Shown: piece after piece, positions 9,189 through 17,230 of the stretch | Position numbering within the stretch: the first letter of the stretch is position 1 | Layout of the letters: every line of letters begins with the position of its first letter | Source: Clostridium sp. | GTDB taxonomy: Bacteria > Bacillota > Clostridia > Clostridiales > Clostridiaceae | Direction of reading: 5' to 3' | Assembly (NCBI GenBank): GCA_022773025.1 | Contig: JALEZF010000091.1 | Span: 1-64,000, forward strand | Length of the DNA stretch: 64,000 nt | The notes under the pieces: model-generated | Seen by the model: only the letters and a program-made list of their open reading frames with translations | What the model was told of the DNA's origin: nothing | Database searches by the model: none | Program-made: the position numbers and the translations under genes

Positions 9189-10622
9189 ATGGAGAAATTT
9201 TTTAAACTGAAGGAAAATGGGACAACTGTATCTAAAGAAGTTGTCGCTGGACTTACAACATTTTTTGCTATGTCATACATAATATTTGTAAATCCATCAA
9301 TGTTATCTTTGGCAGGAACACCTAATAATCCAATGCCATCAGGAGCAATATTTTTAGCAACTATTATCGCATCAGTGGTAGGAACACTAGTTATGGGTCT
9401 TTTTGCAAATGTACCTTATGCACAAGCTCCAGGTATGGGATTGAATGCATTTTTTACTTTTACTGTTTGTGGCGTACTAGGATTCACATGGCAACAAGCT
9501 TTAGCAATGGTATTTATATGTGGATTAATTAATATCACAATTACAGTTACCAAGGTACGTAAAATGATAATCAAAGCTATACCTGAAAGTATTCAAAATG
9601 CTATTGGGGGTGGAATAGGAATATTCATAGCTTATATAGGGGCTAAAAATGCAGGACTACTTAGTTTTACTTCAGATCCTGGAAAACATATAATTTTAGA
9701 GAGTGGAACAGTGGTAGCTGATAGTGGAACAGTGCCAGCTTTAGTAGCATTTAATAATCCAGCAGTAATATTAGCTTTAATAGGAATCGTAATTACAGTA
9801 GTATTATTAGTACTTAATGTAAAGGGAGCTATTATGATAGGTATAATAGCTACAACTTTAATAGGAATTCCTATGGGAGTAGTAGATTTATCATCAATTG
9901 GTGCTACAGGTGGATTAAGTGATTCATTTAGCCAATTAAAAGATGTTTTTGGAGTTGCCTTTGGAGAAAAGGGAATGTTATCTTTGTTTAGTGATCCAGC
10001 TAAAATTCCATTGGTGTTAATAACAATATTTGCATTTAGTTTATCTGACACCTTTGATACTCTTGGAACATTTATAGGGACAGGAAGACATACAGGGATA
10101 TTTAGTGAGGAAGATCAAAAGGCTTTAGAAGAAGGTTCAGGATTCAAATCAAAAATGGACAAAGCTTTATTTGCAGACTCTATAGCAACATCAATTGGAG
10201 CTATTTTGGGAACATCAAATACTACAACCTATGTAGAAAGTGCAGCAGGTATTGGAGCAGGTGGACGTACTGGATTAACTTCTGTTGTTACAGCAGGAAT
10301 GTTTATTCTAAGTATTTTCTTGGCACCTATAGTTGGAATTGTGCCAGCACAAGCAACAGCACCAGCTTTAATAGCAGTTGGAATAATGATGCTTGCTTCA
10401 TTTAAGGAAATAAATTGGTCAGATTTAGAAGAAGCTATACCTGCATTCTTTGCAGCAATATTTATGGGATTATGTTATAACATATCTTATGGAATAGCAG
10501 CAGGATTTATATTCTATTGCTTAGTAAAAATAATCAAAGGAAAAGCTAGAGAAATTAATCCTGTTTTATGGATTAGTACAGGATTATTCATAATTAATTT
10601 TATAGTATTAGCTATAATTTAG
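9189..10622 (+). CDS. NCS2-family purine permease (AzgA/PbuG-like)
   Basis: 477 aa, a polytopic inner-membrane transporter with about 12-14 hydrophobic segments. Hallmarks of the AzgA-like branch of NCS2 are the N-terminal 'VAGLTTFFAMSYIIFVNP', 'QAPGMGLNAFFTF', 'GGGIGIFIAYIGAKNAG', and the late 'SDTFDTLGTFIG' and 'GTSNTTTYVESAAG' motifs. These proteins import adenine, guanine or hypoxanthine with protons; the exact substrate cannot be read. GGGGG lies 7-9 nt before the start. No purine riboswitch consensus is visible in the 230 nt upstream. It is a single-gene unit closed by a strong bidirectional terminator. Confidence 0.93.
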   Translation: MEKFFKLKENGTTVSKEVVAGLTTFFAMSYIIFVNPSMLSLAGTPNNPMPSGAIFLATIIASVVGTLVMGLFANVPYAQAPGMGLNAFFTFTVCGVLGFTWQQALAMVFICGLINITITVTKVRKMIIKAIPESIQNAIGGGIGIFIAYIGAKNAGLLSFTSDPGKHIILESGTVVADSGTVPALVAFNNPAVILALIGIVITVVLLVLNVKGAIMIGIIATTLIGIPMGVVDLSSIGATGGLSDSFSQLKDVFGVAFGEKGMLSLFSDPAKIPLVLITIFAFSLSDTFDTLGTFIGTGRHTGIFSEEDQKALEEGSGFKSKMDKALFADSIATSIGAILGTSNTTTYVESAAGIGAGGRTGLTSVVTAGMFILSIFLAPIVGIVPAQATAPALIAVGIMMLASFKEINWSDLEEAIPAFFAAIFMGLCYNISYGIAAGFIFYCLVKIIKGKAREINPVLWISTGLFIINFIVLAII

Positions 10623-10663
10623 GCATTAAAAAAAGTGTACTATGTAGTATAAGTTGAGATAAT

Positions 10664-10704
10664 AAAAAAGAACTGAGCAGTTAAAAATTGCACAGTTCTT
10701 TTTT
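10664..10704. terminator. Bidirectional terminator between the purine permease and the deformylase gene
   Basis: AAAAAAGAACTG pairs with CAGTTCTTTTTT and a GCA/TGC inner stem. It has U-runs on both strands and separates convergent genes. Confidence 0.85.
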
Positions 10705-10712
10705 CATATACC

Positions 10713-11123
10713 TTATATTATTATCCCGTTGCAGTGGTCGATTTCATGCTGGATTATTTGAGCGGTGAAGCCTTGGAAGGTGCCTTTCTGCTTTTTAAAA
10801 TTTCTATCTAGATATTCCACGTCTATAATCTCGTAACGCTTTGTCTTTCTAAAACCCTTTAAAGATAGGCAGCTTTCTTCGGTATCGTAGATATTCTGAC
10901 TCCTTGTGATAACTGGATTTACCATTGGAATTATCATATCGTAAGCACTGAATACTATTATGCGTTTTTTGACACCGATCATGTTTGCAGCCATGACAAC
11001 GCAGTCAGCCGCATTTGCTCTTAAAGTATCTATCAAATCATCAATTACTGATGCATCTTTCTTTGTGGCAGGATCTGATTTCTGACCTAGAAATAAAACA
11101 TCTTTTACAATTGGTTTTATCAT
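10713..11123 (-). CDS. Peptide deformylase-like protein, divergent
   Basis: 136 aa, Fe/Zn metallohydrolase fold of the deformylase family, which removes the formyl group from new protein N-termini. The metal ligands are kept: Cys in motif II (ESCLS, where the usual form is EGCLS) and the two His plus catalytic Glu in QHEIDH. Motif I, normally GxGxAAxQ, reads 'VVMAANMIG', so the oxyanion-hole Gln is replaced by Met and the glycines are lost. The protein is shorter than housekeeping Def (about 150-170 aa). It is therefore probably an accessory deformylase or a relative with a changed substrate. It stands alone, convergent with the purine permease gene. Confidence 0.8.
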   Translation of the reverse strand: MIKPIVKDVLFLGQKSDPATKKDASVIDDLIDTLRANAADCVVMAANMIGVKKRIIVFSAYDMIIPMVNPVITRSQNIYDTEESCLSLKGFRKTKRYEIIDVEYLDRNFKKQKGTFQGFTAQIIQHEIDHCNGIII

Positions 11124-11262
11124 ATTTATTCCAACCTTTCTTGCTATAGATATAAAAGATAATCAAGGCATTCTTGTAATGCCTCACAAATTATTTTAAC
11201 ATATATGAAGTAATTGAGAAATGATTATGTTTGAAGAGAGAGTTCTTTATACTCAGGATTTT

Positions 11263-11294
11263 TTTAACTACATTTAAGCTTCGAATGGTATAAT
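11263..11294 (+). promoter_or_regulatory. Promoter of the two-component operon with OmpR-type box
   Basis: TTTAAGCTTC (11273-11282) is followed by exactly 6 nt and a consensus -10 TATAAT (11289-11294). A weaker half-copy TTTAACTAC precedes it by 10 bp. The same box, spacing and -10 recur before the VTC gene (13363-13384). The box sits where a -35 element would be, typical of activator-dependent promoters of PhoB/OmpR-type regulators. Sequence and spacing are seen; autoregulation is inferred. Confidence 0.65.
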
Positions 11295-11326
11295 TAATAT
11301 TAATTAATTTTGAGGAAGGTGCAAAT

Positions 11327-12001
11327 ATGAGGCTACTTATTGCTGAGGATGAGAAAGAGCTTTCAGATGCTCTTTGTGCAATATTGAAACATAATAATTA
11401 TTCAGTGGATGCAGTTTATAATGGACAGGATGCCATTGACTATATAGATGGGGGAAATTATGATGGAGCAATTCTAGATATCATGATGCCTAAAGTTGAT
11501 GGAATTACGGTGGTTCAGAGGATACGTGACAAGGGAAATATGATACCTGTACTCATGCTTACGGCTAAGTCTGAAATAGATGACAGGGTAAAAGGACTTG
11601 ATGCTGGTGCAGATGACTACCTTACAAAGCCATTTGCAGCAAAGGAGTTACTTGCGAGGATAAGAGCCATGACAAGAAGGCAGAGTGAAATAACTCAATC
11701 TGTCATTGAAGCCGGAAATATAACTTTAAATCGTCTTACTTATGAAATATCATCATCCTCAGGAGTGTTTCGACTTGCTAATAAGGAGTTTCAGATGATG
11801 GAGATGTTTATGGTAAATATGGGACAGATTATATCCACAGAGCTTTTTATGGAAAAGATATGGGGGTATGACAGCGAGTCTGAAATCAATGTAGTGTGGG
11901 TATATATATCATATCTTAGAAAGAAATTATCAGCGCTTGAAGCGAATATAAAGATTAAGGCAGTGAGAAATAAAGGATACATACTGGAGGTTGACCTATG
12001 A
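11327..12001 (+). CDS. OmpR-family response regulator
   Basis: 224 aa. The N-terminal receiver domain (1-115) has acidic residues E8/D9, phospho-acceptor D51 (AILDIMMPKVDG), the Thr of 'MLTAKSE', and K101-P in 'DYLTKPF'. The C-terminal winged-helix Trans_reg_C domain (about 128-222) ends with 'VWVYISYLRKKL' and 'RNKGYILEV'. The last 4 nt overlap the histidine kinase start (ATGA), so the two are coupled. The same DNA box precedes this gene and the VTC operon 2 kb downstream, which suggests the latter is its main target. AGGAAGGTG lies 6 nt before the ATG. Confidence 0.93.
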   Translation: MRLLIAEDEKELSDALCAILKHNNYSVDAVYNGQDAIDYIDGGNYDGAILDIMMPKVDGITVVQRIRDKGNMIPVLMLTAKSEIDDRVKGLDAGADDYLTKPFAAKELLARIRAMTRRQSEITQSVIEAGNITLNRLTYEISSSSGVFRLANKEFQMMEMFMVNMGQIISTELFMEKIWGYDSESEINVVWVYISYLRKKLSALEANIKIKAVRNKGYILEVDL

Positions 12002-13230
12002 TAAAGAAGCTTCGCCAAAAATTTATAGCAATAGCTATGCTTTCAGTATTTATAGTTCTTGCGCTGATTATTGGAATTATAAATATACGGGTATACAGCA
12101 ATGTTAATGTAAGGACCGATGAAATTTTATCTGTACTTACTGAAAATGAAGGACGTTTTCCTAATATGGGAAAGAAGCCTGGAACGAACAAGATGGATAA
12201 AAAGATGAAGGAAGGCATGTCGCCAGAGACACCCTATGAAACAAGATACTTTACTGTATTTTTTGATAATAAGGGAAATGTTTCAGCAGCTGATACAGGT
12301 TTTGTAGCGGCTATATCAACTGATGATGCTATGGACCTTGCTAAAGAAGCCTATGAGAACAGCAGGGTCAGCAAATTTATTGGAAATTATAAATATAAGA
12401 AAGCTAATTTTAATGGTGGTACTATGGTGGTGTTTATAGACTGCAGCAGGGACCTAGATACCGTACATTCATTTGTTATGACAAGTATTGTTATGGGAAC
12501 AATAGGAATGATTCTTGTGTTTATATTAGTTGTTATCCTATCTAAGATTGTAGTTAAACCAATGGCTGAGAGCTATGATAAGCAAAAGCGTTTTATAACA
12601 GATGCCTCCCATGAGATAAAGACACCACTATCTATAATAAGTGCTAATACGGATATTGTAGAGATGGAAAATGGTGAAAGTCAGTGGACTAAAAGCATAC
12701 GACATCAGGTTGAAAGGATGACATCACTTACAAATAGCCTTGTCTCCCTTGCTAGGATGGATGAAGGTATAAATGTGATGAATATGAAGGACTTTTCTCT
12801 TTCTGATGCAGTGTTTGAAGAGGCAGAGTATTTTAAATCTATTTCACAATCTAACGGTAAATCTCTTCATATTAACATTGAAGAAAATATTTCATATAAG
12901 GGAGACGAAAAGATTTTAAGACAGTTGGTGTGTATACTTCTTGATAATGCTATGAAGTACTCCAATGATGAGGGGAATATAGAGATAAGCCTTAAGAAAA
13001 AGGGAAGACGTAGTGAGCTTTGTGTCTCTAATTCTGTAGAGAAGATTAAAAAGGGAAACCATGATATTTTCTTTGACAGATTTTATCGTGGTGATAGTTC
13101 TAGAAATTCTAAGACAGGAGGCTACGGCATAGGCTTGTCCATGGCAGAGTCCATAGTGAAAAATCACAAGGGTAGCATTACATCAGTAAGTCCTGATAGT
13201 AAAACTATAAAGTTCATATGCACATTATGA
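11998..13230 (+). CDS. Sensor histidine kinase
   Basis: 410 aa, membrane-bound partner of the preceding regulator. One membrane segment lies at about 8-30, followed by an external sensor region of about 125 residues (rich in Lys/Met near 55-75), and a second segment at about 158-180. There is no clear HAMP domain. The dimerisation/phosphotransfer domain has H205 (DASHEIKTPL). The ATPase domain shows the N box (LDNAMKYS), a degenerate D-x-G region, and the G box (GGYGIGLSMAESIV). The stop is TGA. The signal sensed is unknown; linkage to VTC/DUF4956 genes suggests a cell-envelope cue. Confidence 0.93.
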   Translation: MIKKLRQKFIAIAMLSVFIVLALIIGIINIRVYSNVNVRTDEILSVLTENEGRFPNMGKKPGTNKMDKKMKEGMSPETPYETRYFTVFFDNKGNVSAADTGFVAAISTDDAMDLAKEAYENSRVSKFIGNYKYKKANFNGGTMVVFIDCSRDLDTVHSFVMTSIVMGTIGMILVFILVVILSKIVVKPMAESYDKQKRFITDASHEIKTPLSIISANTDIVEMENGESQWTKSIRHQVERMTSLTNSLVSLARMDEGINVMNMKDFSLSDAVFEEAEYFKSISQSNGKSLHINIEENISYKGDEKILRQLVCILLDNAMKYSNDEGNIEISLKKKGRRSELCVSNSVEKIKKGNHDIFFDRFYRGDSSRNSKTGGYGIGLSMAESIVKNHKGSITSVSPDSKTIKFICTL

Positions 13231-13301
13231 AAAGTTTAGGATTGGAAAGTTCACAAAAACTCTACCTATAAAATTTACATGTAATTATAAAATAGTATAA
13301 G

Positions 13302-13338
13302 AGATCTTAAATCCAAAGGGGTTTGAGGTCTTTTTTTA
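13302..13338 (+). terminator. Terminator after the histidine kinase
   Basis: A 13-bp stem (AGATCTTAAATCC with GU pairs) around an AAAG loop is followed by seven T. It separates the two-component operon from the VTC operon. Confidence 0.85.
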
Positions 13339-13351
13339 TTTCCTTTAGGAT

Positions 13352-13384
13352 TTTAAGTTTCATTTAAGCTTCACTTGCTATACT
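13352..13384 (+). promoter_or_regulatory. VTC operon promoter with tandem OmpR-type boxes
   Basis: TTTAAGTTTC (13352-13361) and TTTAAGCTTC (13363-13372) form a direct repeat with an 11-bp period, i.e. about one helical turn, as usual for OmpR/PhoB-type dimers. Exactly 6 nt later comes the -10 element TATACT (13379-13384). The box and spacing match those before the response regulator gene. Confidence 0.7.
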
Positions 13385-13409
13385 TTAGTCATTCAAGGAG
13401 GCGGAAGTT

Positions 13410-14132
13410 ATGAAAAACCAAACCATTTTTAAAAGGTATGAAATAAAATATCTTATTACTAAAAAACAAAAGGAGATTATAAAAGCTGCTATGGCCCAAT
13501 ATATGAAGGGGGATTCCTATGGCAGAAATACTATATTTAATATTTATCTAGATACTCCTGATAGTCTAATAATCAGAAGGTCTATGGATAAACCTATATA
13601 CAAAGAGAAGCTTAGAGTTAGGTCTTACGGAAAAGCTGATATGGATAGCGTGGTATTTGTGGAGCTTAAAAAGAAATTTGAGGATGTAGTTTATAAAAGA
13701 CGTGTAGCTATGAAATGCAGAGATGCTTTTGAATATTTATGTAATGGAAAGAGACCTTCAGTCTCAAATCAGATTACTAATGAAACAGATTATTTCTGTA
13801 AACTCTACAAAGATATTAAACCAATGGTGTTTCTATCCTATGAGAGAGAAGCTTTTTATGGTAAGGATGATCATGATTTTAGAGTGACCTTTGATGAAAA
13901 TATATTATGGAGAGACAGCGACTTGTCTCTTTGCGCTGAGAAGTATGGAAGTCCTTTGATTAGTGATGATATGAGTCTTATGGAAATAAAGACTGCGGGG
14001 TCAATGCCTTTGTGGATGGCACATGTACTTACGGAGAATAAAATTTACAAAACGTCTTTTTCAAAGTATGGAAATGCCTATAGACAATCTTTAATGACCA
14101 TGAAATCGAAAGGAGTATATAAATATGCTTAA
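13410..14132 (+). CDS. VTC-domain (polyphosphate polymerase-like) protein
   Basis: 240 aa, cytosolic tunnel-fold domain of the VTC/CYTH superfamily, related to the yeast vacuolar polyphosphate polymerase Vtc4. Visible conserved charged motifs are RYEIKYLI near the N-terminus, 'IYLDTPDS', 'EKLRVRSYG', 'VFVELKKKFEDVVYKRR', 'LMEIKTAG' and 'SKYGNAY'. These Lys/Arg and Glu residues line the nucleotide- and metal-binding tunnel in the family. It overlaps the next gene (DUF4956) by 8 nt. The activity of bacterial members linked to DUF4956 is not established, so polyphosphate synthesis is an inference. AAGGAGG lies 8 nt before the start. Confidence 0.88.
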   Translation: MKNQTIFKRYEIKYLITKKQKEIIKAAMAQYMKGDSYGRNTIFNIYLDTPDSLIIRRSMDKPIYKEKLRVRSYGKADMDSVVFVELKKKFEDVVYKRRVAMKCRDAFEYLCNGKRPSVSNQITNETDYFCKLYKDIKPMVFLSYEREAFYGKDDHDFRVTFDENILWRDSDLSLCAEKYGSPLISDDMSLMEIKTAGSMPLWMAHVLTENKIYKTSFSKYGNAYRQSLMTMKSKGVYKYA

Positions 14133-14820
14133 TACTATTTTTAAAGGAATTTTCGACAGTGCAACAACTGTTGTAATTCCAGTAACTGATTTTTTAATTT
14201 GTCTTGGAGTATCCATTGTAATAGGGTTAATCCTTGTTTACGCTTATACTTTTAAAAGCAGATATACAAAAGGTTTTGCTGTGACACTTGCATTAATTCC
14301 AGCTGTTGTGTGCGTTATAATTATGATGGTAAATGGAAATGTTGGAACAGGAGTGGCTGTAGCAGGAGCCTTCTCCCTTGTGCGTTTTAGAAGTGCACCT
14401 GGAAGTGCTAGAGAGATATGTGCTATTTTCTTGGCTATGGGTACAGGGCTTGTAGCAGGTATGGGATACCTAGCCTATGCAGTTCTTCTAGCAGTGATTT
14501 TAGGAGGAATGCTTATGCTTTATTCTATGTCAGGATTTGAAAAGAGAAGTAAATATAGCAATGAAAAAGTGCTTAGAATAACAATTCCGGAAGATCTTGA
14601 TTATACAGATGTATTTGATGACATTTTAAATGAATATGCTGAATCCTATGAAATTGTAAGTGTAAAAACAAGTAATATGGGTAGCCTTTTTAAGATAAAA
14701 TATAATATTGTCTTAAAGGATACATCAAAGGAAAAAGAATTTATAGACAATCTAAGATGTAGGAATGGAAATCTTGAAATTTCTATGTCTATGCAGGAAG
14801 TGAATATGAATAGCCTATAA
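14125..14820 (+). CDS. DUF4956 membrane protein
   Basis: 231 aa. Four hydrophobic segments (about 15-40, 48-68, 72-92 and 103-128) are followed by a cytosolic domain of about 95 residues with an ACT-like pattern (LRITIPEDLDYTDVFDDIL...). The region 'GTGVAVAGAFSLVRFRSAPGSAREI' (key words VRFRS, GSA) is the family signature. It overlaps the VTC gene by 8 nt and lies 12 nt before the lipoprotein gene. The constant pairing with VTC proteins suggests a membrane partner, possibly moving or sensing the polymer product; this is inference. Confidence 0.87.
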   Translation: MLNTIFKGIFDSATTVVIPVTDFLICLGVSIVIGLILVYAYTFKSRYTKGFAVTLALIPAVVCVIIMMVNGNVGTGVAVAGAFSLVRFRSAPGSAREICAIFLAMGTGLVAGMGYLAYAVLLAVILGGMLMLYSMSGFEKRSKYSNEKVLRITIPEDLDYTDVFDDILNEYAESYEIVSVKTSNMGSLFKIKYNIVLKDTSKEKEFIDNLRCRNGNLEISMSMQEVNMNSL

Positions 14821-14832
14821 GGGGGGGAAATT

Positions 14833-16737
14833 ATGAAACGAAAATTAATATGCGCTATTATCAGCTTTATAATGATGTTTTCTATTGTTGGATGCTCAGT
14901 GAATAATGGAAGTAGCGAAGATACAGGAAATGCTGAAGGTTCCAGTAAAGCTACGGTATCAGCTGACAAATTAGACATTACAAATATGTTTTCAGATAGA
15001 GATAAGGAAATTGGATATGATGAAAGCAGCGCTACAAAGATAGCACTGTCTGATAGTTCAGTTACAATTGATAAGGAAGGTACTTATATTCTTTCGGGAA
15101 CTCTTTCAAATGGACAAGTAATCATCGATGCAGATTCATCGGAAAAAATCCAGATTATATTAGACAATGTAAATATAAACTGTGATACTTCAGCCGCTAT
15201 CTACGTAAAGCAAGCAGATAAGGTATTTGTCACCCTTGCCAAGGATAGCGAGAATATACTTTCAAATAAGAGCGAATTTGTGGCAATAGATGATAACAAT
15301 ATAGACTCAGTTATATTCTCAAAGGACGATATAACCTTTAATGGTCTTGGCAGTCTTACTATAAATGCTGCATATGGCCATGGAATAGTATCAAAAGATG
15401 ACGCTATTTTTACAAGCGGCACATACAACATAACATCTAAAGAACACGGAATATCAGGTAAGGATAGTGTAAGAGTAGCCGATGGAACTTACAACTTAAC
15501 TAGTGGAAAGGATGGAATACATTCGGAAAATACTGATGATGAATCCAAGGGATTTGTCTATATTGCTAATGGAAAATTCAATCTTAAATGTGAAACAGAT
15601 GGTATAGATGCATCATCAATACTTCAAGTTGATGGAGGAGAATTTAAAGCTATGACAGGAGGCGGAAGCGAAAATGCTAGCACAAAGAGTGATGGAGCGG
15701 TAAATAAAGATTGGGGATCATGGGGAGGAAAAACTCAGAAAAATGACATGAATTCGAATATGACTCCACCACAAGGAAGGGATATCCCTCAGAAGAATGA
15801 TAAACCAGAAGACAATACGGCATCGGGTCAAAAGCCAGCAGCAGACCAGCAGTCTTCAGATAATTCCCAATCGGCCTCATCTTCAGAAACAAATATAGCA
15901 AGTGCTAAGGGCTTAAAATCAGATGGAAACTTGATTATAAGCGGGGGAAGCTTTAATATTAATTCTTCAGATGACGGAATACATTCTAACGGTAATGTGA
16001 TTATTAATGAGGGGAATATTATTATTTCATCTGGAGATGATGGCATACATGCTGATTCAAAGACTGTCATAAATAACGGAACTATTACTATAGAAAAGAG
16101 CTATGAAGGAATAGAAGGAAAGAGTATTGACATCACAGGTGGAATTATAAACCTTATTTCTTCAGATGATGGACTAAATGCAGGAGGTGGTACTGATCAA
16201 AGTTCCACTGGTGGAAGACCTGGACAAAATACATTTTCTGAAAACAGCAGCTGTTATATAAAGATAACAGGAGGAAAAATTAATGTGAAAGTTTCTGGTG
16301 ACGGAATAGACTCTAATGGATCTCTTACAGTTGCAGGTGGAGAAATCTACATTACAGGGCCACAAAATAGTGGCAATGGAGCTTTAGATTATGATAGTAA
16401 AGCTGAAATCAGTGGCGGAACAGTGATAGCTACAGGAATGAGTGGAATGGCACAAAATTTTGGAGCATCTTCAACCCAAGGATCAATGTTGCTCACATCA
16501 AAAAGTGTACAACAATCTGGAACTGATATTACGGTTAAAGACATTACTGGAAATGTAATTCTAACCTATAAGGCCCAAGATCAGTACAATTCTGTAGTTA
16601 TAAGTAGTCCAGATATAAAGAAGGGAGAAAAATATACCGTTACAATTGGAACTGAAACCCAGACTATAGATATGACCTCAATAACCTACGGCACAGAAGG
16701 CATGACAGGAGGAAATGGCGGAAAGAGAAAACAATAG
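14833..16737 (+). CDS. Beta-helix lipoprotein, DUF4353-type carbohydrate-binding
   Basis: 634 aa, exported lipoprotein: a signal peptide with lipobox IVGC and lipid-modified C21. The body is made of short parallel beta-helix-like repeats with the words 'SSDDGIHS', 'SGDDGIHA', 'SYEGIEG' and 'SSDDGLNA', typical of the carbohydrate-binding DUF4353 family. A low-complexity Gln/Asn/Ser/Pro linker (about 285-355) separates two repeat blocks. It is the third gene of the VTC-DUF4956 operon (12 nt gap, GGGGGG ribosome site). In other clostridia such proteins accompany CotH-like kinases; none is present here. A role at the cell surface, perhaps binding glycans or a polymer, is inferred. Confidence 0.85.
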   Translation: MKRKLICAIISFIMMFSIVGCSVNNGSSEDTGNAEGSSKATVSADKLDITNMFSDRDKEIGYDESSATKIALSDSSVTIDKEGTYILSGTLSNGQVIIDADSSEKIQIILDNVNINCDTSAAIYVKQADKVFVTLAKDSENILSNKSEFVAIDDNNIDSVIFSKDDITFNGLGSLTINAAYGHGIVSKDDAIFTSGTYNITSKEHGISGKDSVRVADGTYNLTSGKDGIHSENTDDESKGFVYIANGKFNLKCETDGIDASSILQVDGGEFKAMTGGGSENASTKSDGAVNKDWGSWGGKTQKNDMNSNMTPPQGRDIPQKNDKPEDNTASGQKPAADQQSSDNSQSASSSETNIASAKGLKSDGNLIISGGSFNINSSDDGIHSNGNVIINEGNIIISSGDDGIHADSKTVINNGTITIEKSYEGIEGKSIDITGGIINLISSDDGLNAGGGTDQSSTGGRPGQNTFSENSSCYIKITGGKINVKVSGDGIDSNGSLTVAGGEIYITGPQNSGNGALDYDSKAEISGGTVIATGMSGMAQNFGASSTQGSMLLTSKSVQQSGTDITVKDITGNVILTYKAQDQYNSVVISSPDIKKGEKYTVTIGTETQTIDMTSITYGTEGMTGGNGGKRKQ

Positions 16738-16811
16738 ATGATATGAAACCTTATTTAGAAAAAGGGATATTTAAAGAATTAAGGGATAAATCTATTTTTA
16801 ATTCAGTTTTG

Positions 16812-16857
16812 GACTGTATCAACATTGATTAATAAAATCTTTTGATACAGTCTTTTT
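16812..16857 (+). terminator. Terminator after the VTC operon
   Basis: GACTGTATCAA and TTGATACAGTC form an 11-bp perfect stem with a 19-nt loop, followed by TTTTT. Confidence 0.75.
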
Positions 16858-16872
16858 CTAATCATTTTAATT

Positions 16873-17032
16873 TTATTCTGTTATTTCTTTGATATTTAAT
16901 ATTTCAAGGATTTTTTCTGAACGTTCCTTGGTAGAACCTTCTATGGTTGTATAAAATAGATTTTCAGAATCTAAAAATTGTTTGATGGCTTCATCATCTA
17001 GGTCCACCTAAAATTGCAATTCTTAGGGGCAT
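16873..17032 (-). pseudogene. Remnant of a P-loop kinase-like gene with the middle deleted
   Basis: On the minus strand, an ATG at 17032 with GGAGG 10 nt upstream starts 'MPLRIAILGGP', which looks like the first strand leading into a Walker A loop. Immediately after it, in another frame, comes a convincing C-terminal end (VDLDDEAIKQFLDSENLFYT, ending in KILEILNIKEITE and TAA at 16873). Start and end are thus fused with the centre missing and the frame lost. The rest of 16738-17230 holds only the terminator of the VTC operon. I infer a deleted nucleoside- or adenylate-kinase-like gene; the family is uncertain. Confidence 0.45.
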
Positions 17033-17230
17033 CTTTTTAAGTCCTCCAGTAGTTAAATTAAATAAATACAATATATTATATCATAAACATCATATATGTA
17101 ACTTTATTAATGACTAATGTTAAAATTTACATTTTTAAATATATCTAATATGCTTAATGGGAATGCTCAAGTATAGTTGTTCACTGTAAAAAATGGTATA
17201 ATTAGTTAAATAGATATTAGGAGGAAGTTT

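Noticed and set aside
15201..16365. Leftward open frames inside the beta-helix lipoprotein gene and similar long antisense frames elsewhere
   Set aside because: They lack ribosome sites and recognisable products and lie opposite well-supported genes.
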